A DNA stretch of 18,992 bases. Origin: an uncultured Gemmatimonadota bacterium. Lineage in GTDB: Bacteria > Gemmatimonadota > Gemmatimonadetes > Gemmatimonadales > Gemmatimonadaceae. A program made the translations under genes and the position numbers. The first letter of the stretch is position 1. Each line of letters opens with the position of its first letter. Location: positions 1 to 18,992 of the forward strand of contig CAITQY010000753.1 of assembly GCA_903894655.1 (NCBI GenBank), written 5' to 3'. The notes below the pieces were generated by a model. It had not been told where the DNA came from. It worked only from the letters and a program-made list of their open reading frames with translations, and made no database searches. Below, one piece after another: positions 1 to 6,603 of the stretch.

Positions 1-623
1 AGGTCGCGGTCGGTTCACGCGTGATGCTGATGTCGGCGGCGTTCGAGTCGCCCGCCCGCATGGGCGGCATGGGCATGGGCATGGGCCGCGGGATGGGTGG
101 CGGCATGGGCATGGGTCGCATGGGCGCCGGCGGCGTGGCACAGGGCGCCGCGATGGACCTCGTGGAGTTCACCGTCGACCGCGCGGTCACGCCGGTGGCG
201 TGGAAGCCACGCACGCTTCCGCGCATTGCCACACTCGATCCGAAATCGGCGACGCGCACGCGCACGTTCCAGTTCAACAGCGCCATGATGCAGCACAACA
301 TCAACGGGCGCGAGTTCGACATGGAGCGCATCGACGAAACCGTGCGCTTCGGCGACACCGAAGTGTGGACGTTCGTGAACGACAGCCCGTTCCCGCACCC
401 CGTGCACATGCACGAAGTGCAGTTCCGCGTCGTCGAACGCGTCGGGGGCCGCGCCCGCATCATGCCGTGGGAGCGCGGCCTCAAAGACGTGGTGCTCGTC
501 TACCCCGGCGAGCGCGTGTCGGTGGCCGCCACCTTCGACAGCTACCGCGGCCGCTTCCTTATGCACTGCCACAACATGGTGCATGAGGACATGGGCATGA
601 TGATGAACTACGCGATCGTCTAG
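1..623 (+). CDS. Multicopper oxidase, C-terminal part (partial at left window edge)
   Basis: The reading frame is open from base 3, so the gene enters from outside the window and only its last ~207 codons are seen. The C-terminal cupredoxin domain carries the multicopper oxidase copper sites: an HPVHMH motif (HxxHxH) near 394-411, and HCHNMVHEDMGMM near the end, which fits HCHxxxHxxxxM with T1 His and Cys, T3 His ligands and an axial Met. Such enzymes couple one-electron oxidation of phenols, metals such as Cu(I), or other donors to reduction of O2 to water, usually in the periplasm. An unusual Met/Gly-rich stretch precedes the domain (about 60-126) and recalls the Met-rich Cu(I)-binding segments of CueO-type oxidases. 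The substrate cannot be told. Signal peptide and first domains lie outside the window. The last codons overlap a tandem repeat. Family call is firm; a copper-homeostasis role is inference. Confidence 0.88.
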   Translation, partial: VAVGSRVMLMSAAFESPARMGGMGMGMGRGMGGGMGMGRMGAGGVAQGAAMDLVEFTVDRAVTPVAWKPRTLPRIATLDPKSATRTRTFQFNSAMMQHNINGREFDMERIDETVRFGDTEVWTFVNDSPFPHPVHMHEVQFRVVERVGGRARIMPWERGLKDVVLVYPGERVSVAATFDSYRGRFLMHCHNMVHEDMGMMMNYAIV

Positions 624-650
624 CGCGATCGTGTAACGCGATCGCGTAGT
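607..650. terminator. Tandem 13-bp repeats forming a hairpin between convergent genes
   Basis: Three adjacent 13-bp units (611-623, 624-636, 637-649) each begin CGCGATCG and end in TAG, TAA or TAG. The first includes the multicopper oxidase stop codon. The outer arms 607-618 and 639-650 are perfect 12-bp inverted complements around a 20-nt loop. The neighbouring gene on the other strand ends at 655, so the position suits a bidirectional terminator. There is no T-tract, so factor-independent termination is uncertain. Confidence 0.45.
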
Positions 651-654
651 CCCG

Positions 655-1932
655 TTATGCCGGCGTGATGTGCTTGAGCGTGATCTCGGCGAGTGAGCGG
701 GTGCCGCTCTGCTTCATCGCGACTTCGAATTCCTTGCGCAGCAGGCCAAGCACCGCTTCCACACCTTCCTGTCCGAAGGCACCGAGGCCCCAGATGTAGG
801 GGCGGCCGATGCCGATGGACGTGGCGCCCAGTGCCATCGCCTTGAACACGTCGGTGCCGCGACGGAATCCGCCGTCGCAGATCACGGGGATGCGACGTTG
901 GGTGCCGAGCAGCACCTCCGGCAGTGAGGTGATCGTGGCGCGATGCGAGTTTTCCGCGCGACCGCCGTGATTGGAGACGAACAGGCCGTCCACGCCGTGC
1001 TGCACGGCGAGATCGGCGTCTTCAGCGGTCACGATGCCCTTGATCAGCACCTTCATGCCGGTGGACTGTTTGAGGCGATCGATGAACTCCCAGGTGGGCG
1101 TGCCGACTTCCGGAATCGGCGTCGCCTTCTGGTAGCCTACCAGATTCGGCTTGCGGCGGTTGTCGCGATCGTCCACCCGTCCGCTCACACCCGGCAGTGG
1201 CGCGCCGCCCAGATGGCACTTGGTGCAGGTGCGGGTGTCCTTCCGCGCCTCGCGGATCATGGTTTCGCGGTTGCTGCCGCCCAACAGGTCGACCGTGAAG
1301 GCGATCGCCGGTGCGCCCGCCTTCTCCACGCGCTTCACCATCTGCTTGGTGACCGCCCAGTCGGACTGGTGATACAGCTGAAACCACACCGGTCCGCCGC
1401 GCGCCTCGATCACGTCTTCGATGGACGTGGTGGCCACGGTCGAGAGCACCATGAGGTGGTCCTTCGTCTTGGCCGCGCGAGCGGTGGCGATCTCGCCCAG
1501 TTCGTGGAACGCCTTCTGGCTGCCCAGCGGATTGACCACGATCGGCGTGGGGTACTTGGTGCCGAACCAGTTCACGCTGGTGTCGAGCCGGCTCACGTCG
1601 ATCAGGCGCCGTGGGCGCATGGCCCAGCGGTCGAACCCCTGACGGTTGGCCTGAATGGTGGCGTCGTCGTCGGTGCCGGTGGCCAGATAGCCCCAGTGCG
1701 CCACGGGAATGTTCTGCTTCGCGACGGGCTCGAAGTCGAACACGTCGAGGGCCTCGCCGGCGGTGCGGATCTGCTGCGCGAGCTGCAGGGCGCTGTCGTC
1801 GAGGCGCGAGCGCGGCCCGTCGCTGGCGTGCAGCAGGCGGGTAAACACCGATTCGTCAAGTCCGGCGGCGGCGAGCAGCGGACTGCCGGCGAGAAACGTA
1901 AGGAAATGACGGCGAGAGGGGTCGATAGACAT
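655..1932 (-). CDS. Tat-exported FMN-dependent alpha-hydroxy-acid oxidase/dehydrogenase (L-lactate dehydrogenase-like)
   Basis: This 425-residue protein belongs to the glycolate oxidase / L-lactate dehydrogenase (LldD, flavocytochrome b2) family, which oxidises 2-hydroxy acids to 2-keto acids with FMN. The family's catalytic positions are present: the Tyr of GYLATG (near residue 82), the Tyr of FQLYHQ, the Asp of FTVD, the Lys of VLIKG, and the active-site His and Arg of SNHGGR. The phosphate-binding segments CDGGFRRG and GIGRPYIWG are also there. The N-terminus has a twin-arginine signal (SRRHFLTFL, residues 6-14, then a hydrophobic stretch), so the enzyme is probably exported folded with FMN. 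Unusually, residues 236-240 read CTKCH, a heme-c-type CxxCH, in the variable loop after the TVD strand. Electrons may go to a quinone or cytochrome and not to O2. Start: the ATG at 1932 gives a complete Tat signal, though the Shine-Dalgarno is poor. Substrate is not determinable. Confidence 0.9.
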   Translation of the reverse strand: MSIDPSRRHFLTFLAGSPLLAAAGLDESVFTRLLHASDGPRSRLDDSALQLAQQIRTAGEALDVFDFEPVAKQNIPVAHWGYLATGTDDDATIQANRQGFDRWAMRPRRLIDVSRLDTSVNWFGTKYPTPIVVNPLGSQKAFHELGEIATARAAKTKDHLMVLSTVATTSIEDVIEARGGPVWFQLYHQSDWAVTKQMVKRVEKAGAPAIAFTVDLLGGSNRETMIREARKDTRTCTKCHLGGAPLPGVSGRVDDRDNRRKPNLVGYQKATPIPEVGTPTWEFIDRLKQSTGMKVLIKGIVTAEDADLAVQHGVDGLFVSNHGGRAENSHRATITSLPEVLLGTQRRIPVICDGGFRRGTDVFKAMALGATSIGIGRPYIWGLGAFGQEGVEAVLGLLRKEFEVAMKQSGTRSLAEITLKHITPA

Positions 1933-1959
1933 GCTTCAAGAGGCACTCATCGCTCGCCG

Positions 1960-1987
1960 TTGTAAAGAGTCCTAGATTGCCTATGCT
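1960..1987 (+). promoter_or_regulatory. Possible sigma70-type promoter for the DUF5916 gene
   Basis: In the 84-bp divergent gap, TTGTAA (1960-1965) is followed after 16 bp by TATGCT (1982-1987), each matching four of six bases of the -35 and -10 consensus. This would put the transcript start about 20-25 nt before the GTG at 2017. The gap must also hold the promoter of the leftward hydroxy-acid oxidase gene, for which I see no clear boxes. Weak evidence from base matching only. Confidence 0.3.
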
Positions 1988-2016
1988 GCCCCTTCTCACC
2001 TGTCGCTCCCCATCCC

Positions 2017-4362
2017 GTGCCTCTCCTCTCCGCACTGCGGAACCGCGTGCTTCGTCCGTCCGTGACCCTGATGGCCGTGGTCGCGGCCGCCTCCCTCGTC
2101 GCGACCGCCACGACGGCTCACGCGCAGGTCACGCCGAAGGCGGGAACACCGGCGCGGCTCGATGCCGCCGTGGCCGACTCGTTTGCCCGCGCGGCCCGCG
2201 CCCGTCCCCGCCCGTCGTTCAGCACCCAGCGCGTGACCACGGCGCCGACGATCGACGGCAAGCTCGATGAGGCGATGTGGTCGCAGGGCACGCCGATCCG
2301 GGATTTTGTGCAGCGCGAGCTCAACGAGGGCGTCCCCGCCTCCGAGCGCACGGAAGTGCGTCTCGCCACTGACGGCGTGAATCTCTACATCGGCGCGCGC
2401 ATGTACGACCGCGAGCCGCAGCTGATCGTGCCGGGCGAAAAAATCCGCGACGTGCAGCTGGCCAACAGTGATCACATTGCCTTCGTGTTCGACACGTACC
2501 ACGACAACCAGAACGGCTTTGTGTTCGCCACGACCCCCGCGGGCGTGGAGTACGACGGGCAGGTGATTCGCGAAGGCGAGGGCGGTGGCGCACAGGTGGC
2601 CGGACAGAATCGCATGCAGGCTGGCGGTATGGGCGGCTTCAACGTGAACTGGGACGCCAGCTGGACGGTGGTGACCACGGTCGACTCGCTCGGCTGGACG
2701 GCAGAGTTCCGGATCCCGTTCTCGACGCTGCGCTATCAGTCGGGCAGCGCCGAGCAGGAGTGGGGCATGAACGTGTCGCGCAACATCCGCCGCAAGAACG
2801 AGGAGCTGTACTGGGCCTTCATTCCGCGGCAGTTCAACCTGTATCGTCTGTCGATCGCCGGTACGCTGGCCAACCTCACATTGCCGGTGCGCCGCATTCG
2901 CACGGTCACGCCGTATGTGCTCACCTCGTCGCAGGAACGCTGGACGAGCGGCGTCAAGCAGGACAGCAAGCGTCCCACGGAATTCGGCGGTGAAATCAAG
3001 TACGGCGTCACGCCGGCGCTCACGCTCGATCTCACGGTCAACACCGACTTCGCGCAGGTGGAAGTGGACGACCAGCGGGTGAATCTCACACGCTTCCCCA
3101 TCTTCTTCCCGGAAAAGCGTCCGTTCTTCCTCGAGAACGCGGGCGTGTTCTCGGCCGGTACGCCGCAGGCGGTCGATCTGTTCTTCACGCGCCGCATCGG
3201 TATTTCCGACGACGGCACGCCGCAGTCCATTCTTGGCGGCGGTCGTCTGTCGGGACGTGTTGGCGGCACCACGGTGGGCTTGCTGCAGATGATGACCGAC
3301 GGATCCGATGCGCAGAACTCGGGACAGTCCTTCACCGTGGGACGCGCCACGCGCGAGCTCTCGGCGCGATCGCGCGTGGGCGCCATGGTAGTGCAGCGCA
3401 TGTCCACCGAGGACGGTGGCGACGTGAACCGCACCTTCGCCGTGGACAGCCGCATCGGACTCGGCCAGCGCTGGACGGGCGACTTCTGGGCGGCGCGCAC
3501 CACGACACGTGATCTCACCGGCGATGCCAATGCGTTCAGCGGGCGTCTCGCGTATCAGACCAACGTGTGGAATCACAACGCGCGCATCGCGCAGATCGGT
3601 GAGGACTTCAATCCGGAAGTCGGCTTCATGAGCCGTCCGGGCGGCTATCGCGCGTACGATGTGTCGCTCATGCGCCTGGTGCGCAAGCCGGAGTGGGCGT
3701 GGTTCCGTCAGTGGAATCCGCACGTGAGTTACCGCAGCGCGTACGGCATCAACGACGGCTTCTATCAGTCGGGCTACTGGCACATCGACCTCACCGAGAT
3801 CGAACTGGCGAACAGCACGAAGTTCGGTCCGGAGTACAACATCTCGCACGAGGGACTGCAGGCGCCCTTCACCATCGCACCCGGCGTCGTACTTCCCGCC
3901 GGCCAGTACGACTGGGGCACTTTTGGCTGGGATTATGTCACCGATCCCAGCGAGAACATCACGGCCACGGGGCGCTTCGATGTGGGGCAGTTCTGGACGG
4001 GACGTCGCACCGGTGGCAGTGGCACGATTACGGTGCGCCACGGTGCCACGTTCTCCGGCTCGTTTACCGCCGACTACAACGATGTGCGACTGCCGCAGGG
4101 CAATTTCATTCGCTCGCTCGAAGCTGTGCGCCTGAACTACTTCTTCACGCCGCGCATCTTCGTGCAGACCCTCACGCAGTACAACAACCAGCAGGCGATC
4201 TTCTCGTCGAACGTGCGCTTCGGCTGGCTGAATACGGCGGGTACCGGCTTGTTCATCGTGCTCAATGACGGGCGCGCGGCGAACAGCTTCTTCGACCTCG
4301 GCGCACCACAGCAACGCTCGGTGTTCCTGAAGTTCACGCGCCAGTTCGGCACGGGAGGCTGA
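2017..4362 (+). CDS. DUF5916 outer-membrane protein with CBM9-like N-terminal domain
   Basis: This is a 781-residue exported protein. Residues 1-36 form a Sec signal peptide with basic residues, a hydrophobic core and a cleavage site after AHA before Gln37. From about residue 73 (VTTAPTIDGKLDEAMW) to about 270 is a family-9-like carbohydrate-binding domain; its segment around DTYHDNQNGFVFATTPAG is typical of the family. The rest matches DUF5916, a predicted outer-membrane beta-barrel, with the hallmark FFPEKRPFFLENAGVF near residues 361-376 and alternating aromatic strands up to an FTRQF close to the C-terminus. Members are common in Bacteroidota and Gemmatimonadota, and their role is not established; surface binding or uptake of a glycan or other ligand is a guess. 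Start: the GTG at 2017 has no good Shine-Dalgarno. GTG at 2047 or 2062, or ATG at 2071, could also start it and would shorten the signal's n-region. Confidence 0.88.
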   Translation: MPLLSALRNRVLRPSVTLMAVVAAASLVATATTAHAQVTPKAGTPARLDAAVADSFARAARARPRPSFSTQRVTTAPTIDGKLDEAMWSQGTPIRDFVQRELNEGVPASERTEVRLATDGVNLYIGARMYDREPQLIVPGEKIRDVQLANSDHIAFVFDTYHDNQNGFVFATTPAGVEYDGQVIREGEGGGAQVAGQNRMQAGGMGGFNVNWDASWTVVTTVDSLGWTAEFRIPFSTLRYQSGSAEQEWGMNVSRNIRRKNEELYWAFIPRQFNLYRLSIAGTLANLTLPVRRIRTVTPYVLTSSQERWTSGVKQDSKRPTEFGGEIKYGVTPALTLDLTVNTDFAQVEVDDQRVNLTRFPIFFPEKRPFFLENAGVFSAGTPQAVDLFFTRRIGISDDGTPQSILGGGRLSGRVGGTTVGLLQMMTDGSDAQNSGQSFTVGRATRELSARSRVGAMVVQRMSTEDGGDVNRTFAVDSRIGLGQRWTGDFWAARTTTRDLTGDANAFSGRLAYQTNVWNHNARIAQIGEDFNPEVGFMSRPGGYRAYDVSLMRLVRKPEWAWFRQWNPHVSYRSAYGINDGFYQSGYWHIDLTEIELANSTKFGPEYNISHEGLQAPFTIAPGVVLPAGQYDWGTFGWDYVTDPSENITATGRFDVGQFWTGRRTGGSGTITVRHGATFSGSFTADYNDVRLPQGNFIRSLEAVRLNYFFTPRIFVQTLTQYNNQQAIFSSNVRFGWLNTAGTGLFIVLNDGRAANSFFDLGAPQQRSVFLKFTRQFGTGG

Positions 4363-4443
4363 TCGGCGTCACCCGTAGCGAAAGTATCAATGACGGCCAA
4401 TCTTTCCGGTTCGCCGTCACCAACACTTTATTCGTCGCCAATT

Positions 4444-5004
4444 ATGAACGTTTTCGACGCCATTTCCGGCCGCCGCTCCATTCGTAAGTTCACCGACCGC
4501 ACGCCCACGCAGGCGGAGCTGGAGCAGCTGCTGCAGGCCGCCGTCCTGGCGCCGATCCATCGCCTCACGAATCCGTGGCGCTTCTACGTGCTCGGCCCCG
4601 AGGCGCGCGCGGCGTACGGTCTGGCGCTGGGCAACCGCAAGGCCAAGAAGGCCACCGACGAAGCCCAGGCCGAGACGATCCGCCGCAGCACCAGCGACGA
4701 TCACCGTGCCCAGCCGTGCATGCTGTTGGTCGCGATGGTGCTCAACGAGAACGCCGAAATTCGCGAAGAAGACTACGCGTCCACGATGATGGCCACGCAG
4801 AACATCTGTCTCGCGGCCACCGCCATCGGACTCGGCACGCACATCCGTTCCGGCGCGATCATGGACGACCCGGCCGCACGCGCCGCGGGTGGTGTGCCCG
4901 AAGGCGAGCGTATCATCGCCGTGCTCACGGTTGGTGAGCCGCTGGAAACGCCAGAAGCCAAGGCGCGTAGCGCGGCGGCGGATGTCACGCACTGGCGCGA
5001 CTGA
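4444..5004 (+). CDS. Nitroreductase family protein (YdjA-like FMN oxidoreductase)
   Basis: A compact NAD(P)H- and FMN-dependent nitroreductase-fold enzyme of about 186 residues, probably a cytoplasmic homodimer. The N-terminus has the family pattern DAISGRRSIRKF, where the RRS segment contacts the FMN phosphate. APIHRLTNPWRF matches the YdjA-type version (AP..H....PWRF) of the FMN-binding loop. The C-terminal helix MMATQNICLAATAIGLGTHIRSG and the strand RIIAVLTVGEP are also typical. The natural substrate of YdjA-like proteins is unknown, so only general reductase activity on nitro, quinone or related compounds can be suggested. Start: the ATG at 4444 matches where family members begin. An in-frame ATG at 4390 would add an 18-residue Ser/Pro-rich extension with no family counterpart, and neither has a clear Shine-Dalgarno. 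It lies 81 bp after the DUF5916 gene and may be cotranscribed with it. Confidence 0.88.
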   Translation: MNVFDAISGRRSIRKFTDRTPTQAELEQLLQAAVLAPIHRLTNPWRFYVLGPEARAAYGLALGNRKAKKATDEAQAETIRRSTSDDHRAQPCMLLVAMVLNENAEIREEDYASTMMATQNICLAATAIGLGTHIRSGAIMDDPAARAAGGVPEGERIIAVLTVGEPLETPEAKARSAAADVTHWRD

Positions 5005-5021
5005 GACGAATCGTAAACAGC

Positions 5022-5133
5022 TTTACCGCGGATCACGCGGATAGGGCACGAATAGGCGCGTGCACCACACCACGATCCTTCGGCCTTCACGCGGGTAAAT
5101 CCGTGTAGTTTTCGTGAAATCCGCGGCAACACT
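5022..5133. repeat. Noncoding imperfect inverted-repeat element with CCGCGGAT ends
   Basis: The 201-bp gap between the nitroreductase stop and nuoN begins with an element bounded by CCGCGGAT (5026-5033) and its complement ATCCGCGG (5119-5126). Inside it are further related words such as CACGCGGAT, GGCACGAATA, TAAATCCGTGT and TTTCGTGAAATCC. These resemble the 'ccgcggat..cacg..' intergenic repeats I recall from several GC-rich phyla. No coding frame or RNA-gene signature is visible. Only one copy is in the window, so repeat status is inference from style. Confidence 0.4.
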
Positions 5134-5150
5134 GTTCGGTCCCCACTAAG

Positions 5151-5181
5151 AAAGGCCAGCGCACATACTGCGCTGGCCTTT
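5151..5181. terminator. Strong bidirectional hairpin terminator (nitroreductase / nuo operon)
   Basis: A perfect 13-bp stem, AAAGGCCAGCGCA (5151-5163) with its complement TGCGCTGGCCTTT (5169-5181), closes a 5-nt loop. It stands between the convergent nitroreductase gene (+) and nuoN (-), 25 nt past the nuoN stop. The A/T ends of the stem give a short U-run on either strand (TTTC and TTTCTT), so it can serve both transcripts and very likely ends the nuo operon. Confidence 0.85.
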
Positions 5182-5205
5182 CGACTTCCCTGAACCATAC
5201 AGCAT

Positions 5206-6603
5206 CTACATCCGGCCCAGCACCCACCCCGGCAGCACGGCCAGTACCAGCGTGCCCACGAGGCAGAGCACACCCGCCGCGCGCGCCATACCGCCGGCAT
5301 GCTGCTCGGTCGGTGCCGCTTCACCCGCGGTCATGAACAGCAGCTGGATCACGCGCAGGTAGAAGTAGATGCCGAGGTAGCTGCCCACGAGACCGAGTAC
5401 GGCGTAGGTGGTGTAACCCGCCGCCACGACGTTCTTGAAGATCAGGAACTTGGCCGCGAAACCCGGAAACGGCGGCAAGCCGGCCAGCGACAGCATCGCA
5501 ATGGCGATCATGACGGCCGCGAACGGTTTGCGATGATACAGCCCCTTGAGCGCCTCGAGCGAATCGCGCTGCTCGTCGTCGGCATTCTGCGGCATGACCG
5601 CGAACGCGAGCAGGTTCACCACCGAGTAGGCGATCACATAGAAGAGCACCGCCTGCATACGCCCGTCGGCATCACCCAGAAACCCGTAGAACAGGTAGCC
5701 GGCATGCGCGATGGAGGAATACGCGATCATGCGGCGGAAGCTCTGCTGCTTGATCGCCGCCAAGTTGCCCCACACGATCGAGATGAGCGGGAGCACCAGC
5801 AGCAGATCGACCAGCGGGCCCGACGCATTCGCCCCACTAAACAGGCGCACGGCGGCCAGCAGCACCGCACCCTTGGTGAGCGTGGCCATGTAGGCGGTCA
5901 CCGGGATGCTGGCGCCTTCGTACGTATCAGGCGCCCAGGCGTGGAACGGCACCACCGCGGCCTTGAGGAACAGCGCCAGCAGCACCAGTACCACCGCCGT
6001 GCGCGTCATGATGTCACCCGACGCCAATGCCGGGCCGAAGGCATCCACGCTCATCGAGCCGGTGGCGCCGTACAGCAGCGACACGCCCATCAGGAACGTG
6101 GCCGACGCGGCACCGCTGAGCACCAAGTACTTGAACGCCGACTCGGCGCTTTGGGGCCGACGGAAAGCCAGCAGCACCAGTGCGTACACCGGCATCGCCA
6201 GCAGTTCGAGCCCCAGGAACATCACCAGGAAGCTGTCCGACGACGGCAGCAGGCACAGGCCGTACAGCGACGACAGCAGCAGGATGGAGAACTCGCCGTC
6301 GCTGAACTCGGTGCGCGACATCAGCAGCACCGGCACGGCGAGCGCGAGCAGCGCACCCTTGGCCATCAGAATGGCTGGAGTGACCGACAGCTGACCGGCA
6401 AACGGGGACGCGGCGTACTGCGCGTTCGACAACACGAACGCAGCGACAGACGACGCCACCACGGCGCCCAGCGCCACCCACAAGGCCGAGCGCGATCCAC
6501 GTCCCATCACTTCCATCACGATCAACACCACCATGCCGCCGAGCAGGAGATGCTCGGGGAGCATCGCCATCAGCGCGTCTTGCGGATTCAGTGCGGCATT
6601 CAC
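5206..6603 (-). CDS. nuoN: NADH-quinone oxidoreductase subunit N (antiporter-like membrane subunit)
   Basis: A 465-residue polytopic inner-membrane protein of the Mrp-antiporter-like family, one of the proton-pumping subunits of complex I. Diagnostic features are the Glu of FLGLELLAMP in TM5, the Lys of FLKAAVVPFHAWAPDTYEG in TM7, the TM8 Lys of TLTKGAVLLAAV, and the SFRRMIAYSSIAHAGY segment. Length is normal for NuoN (about 450-490). Start: the GTG at 6603 overlaps the nuoM stop as GTGA; the frame stays open further upstream, but that stretch is the shadow of nuoM. The following in-frame ATGs (residues 12 and 14) are less likely. It is the last gene of the operon, with a hairpin terminator just beyond. 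Confidence 0.95.
   Translation of the reverse strand: MNAALNPQDALMAMLPEHLLLGGMVVLIVMEVMGRGSRSALWVALGAVVASSVAAFVLSNAQYAASPFAGQLSVTPAILMAKGALLALAVPVLLMSRTEFSDGEFSILLLSSLYGLCLLPSSDSFLVMFLGLELLAMPVYALVLLAFRRPQSAESAFKYLVLSGAASATFLMGVSLLYGATGSMSVDAFGPALASGDIMTRTAVVLVLLALFLKAAVVPFHAWAPDTYEGASIPVTAYMATLTKGAVLLAAVRLFSGANASGPLVDLLLVLPLISIVWGNLAAIKQQSFRRMIAYSSIAHAGYLFYGFLGDADGRMQAVLFYVIAYSVVNLLAFAVMPQNADDEQRDSLEALKGLYHRKPFAAVMIAIAMLSLAGLPPFPGFAAKFLIFKNVVAAGYTTYAVLGLVGSYLGIYFYLRVIQLLFMTAGEAAPTEQHAGGMARAAGVLCLVGTLVLAVLPGWVLGRM

Noticed and set aside
15..584. 189-codon His/Ala-rich minus-strand frame opposite the multicopper oxidase
   Set aside because: The HA repeats are just the reverse complement of the Met/Gly-coding repeats; no start signal or family resemblance.
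943..1965. 340-codon plus-strand frame over the hydroxy-acid oxidase gene
   Set aside because: It is a shadow of a well-recognised FMN enzyme and has no motif of its own.
1996..4314. 772-codon open frame antisense to the DUF5916 gene
   Set aside because: Its residues are Arg/His/Ala-rich without any family motif, while the plus-strand product has a signal peptide and recognised domains. Long antisense frames are expected at this GC content.
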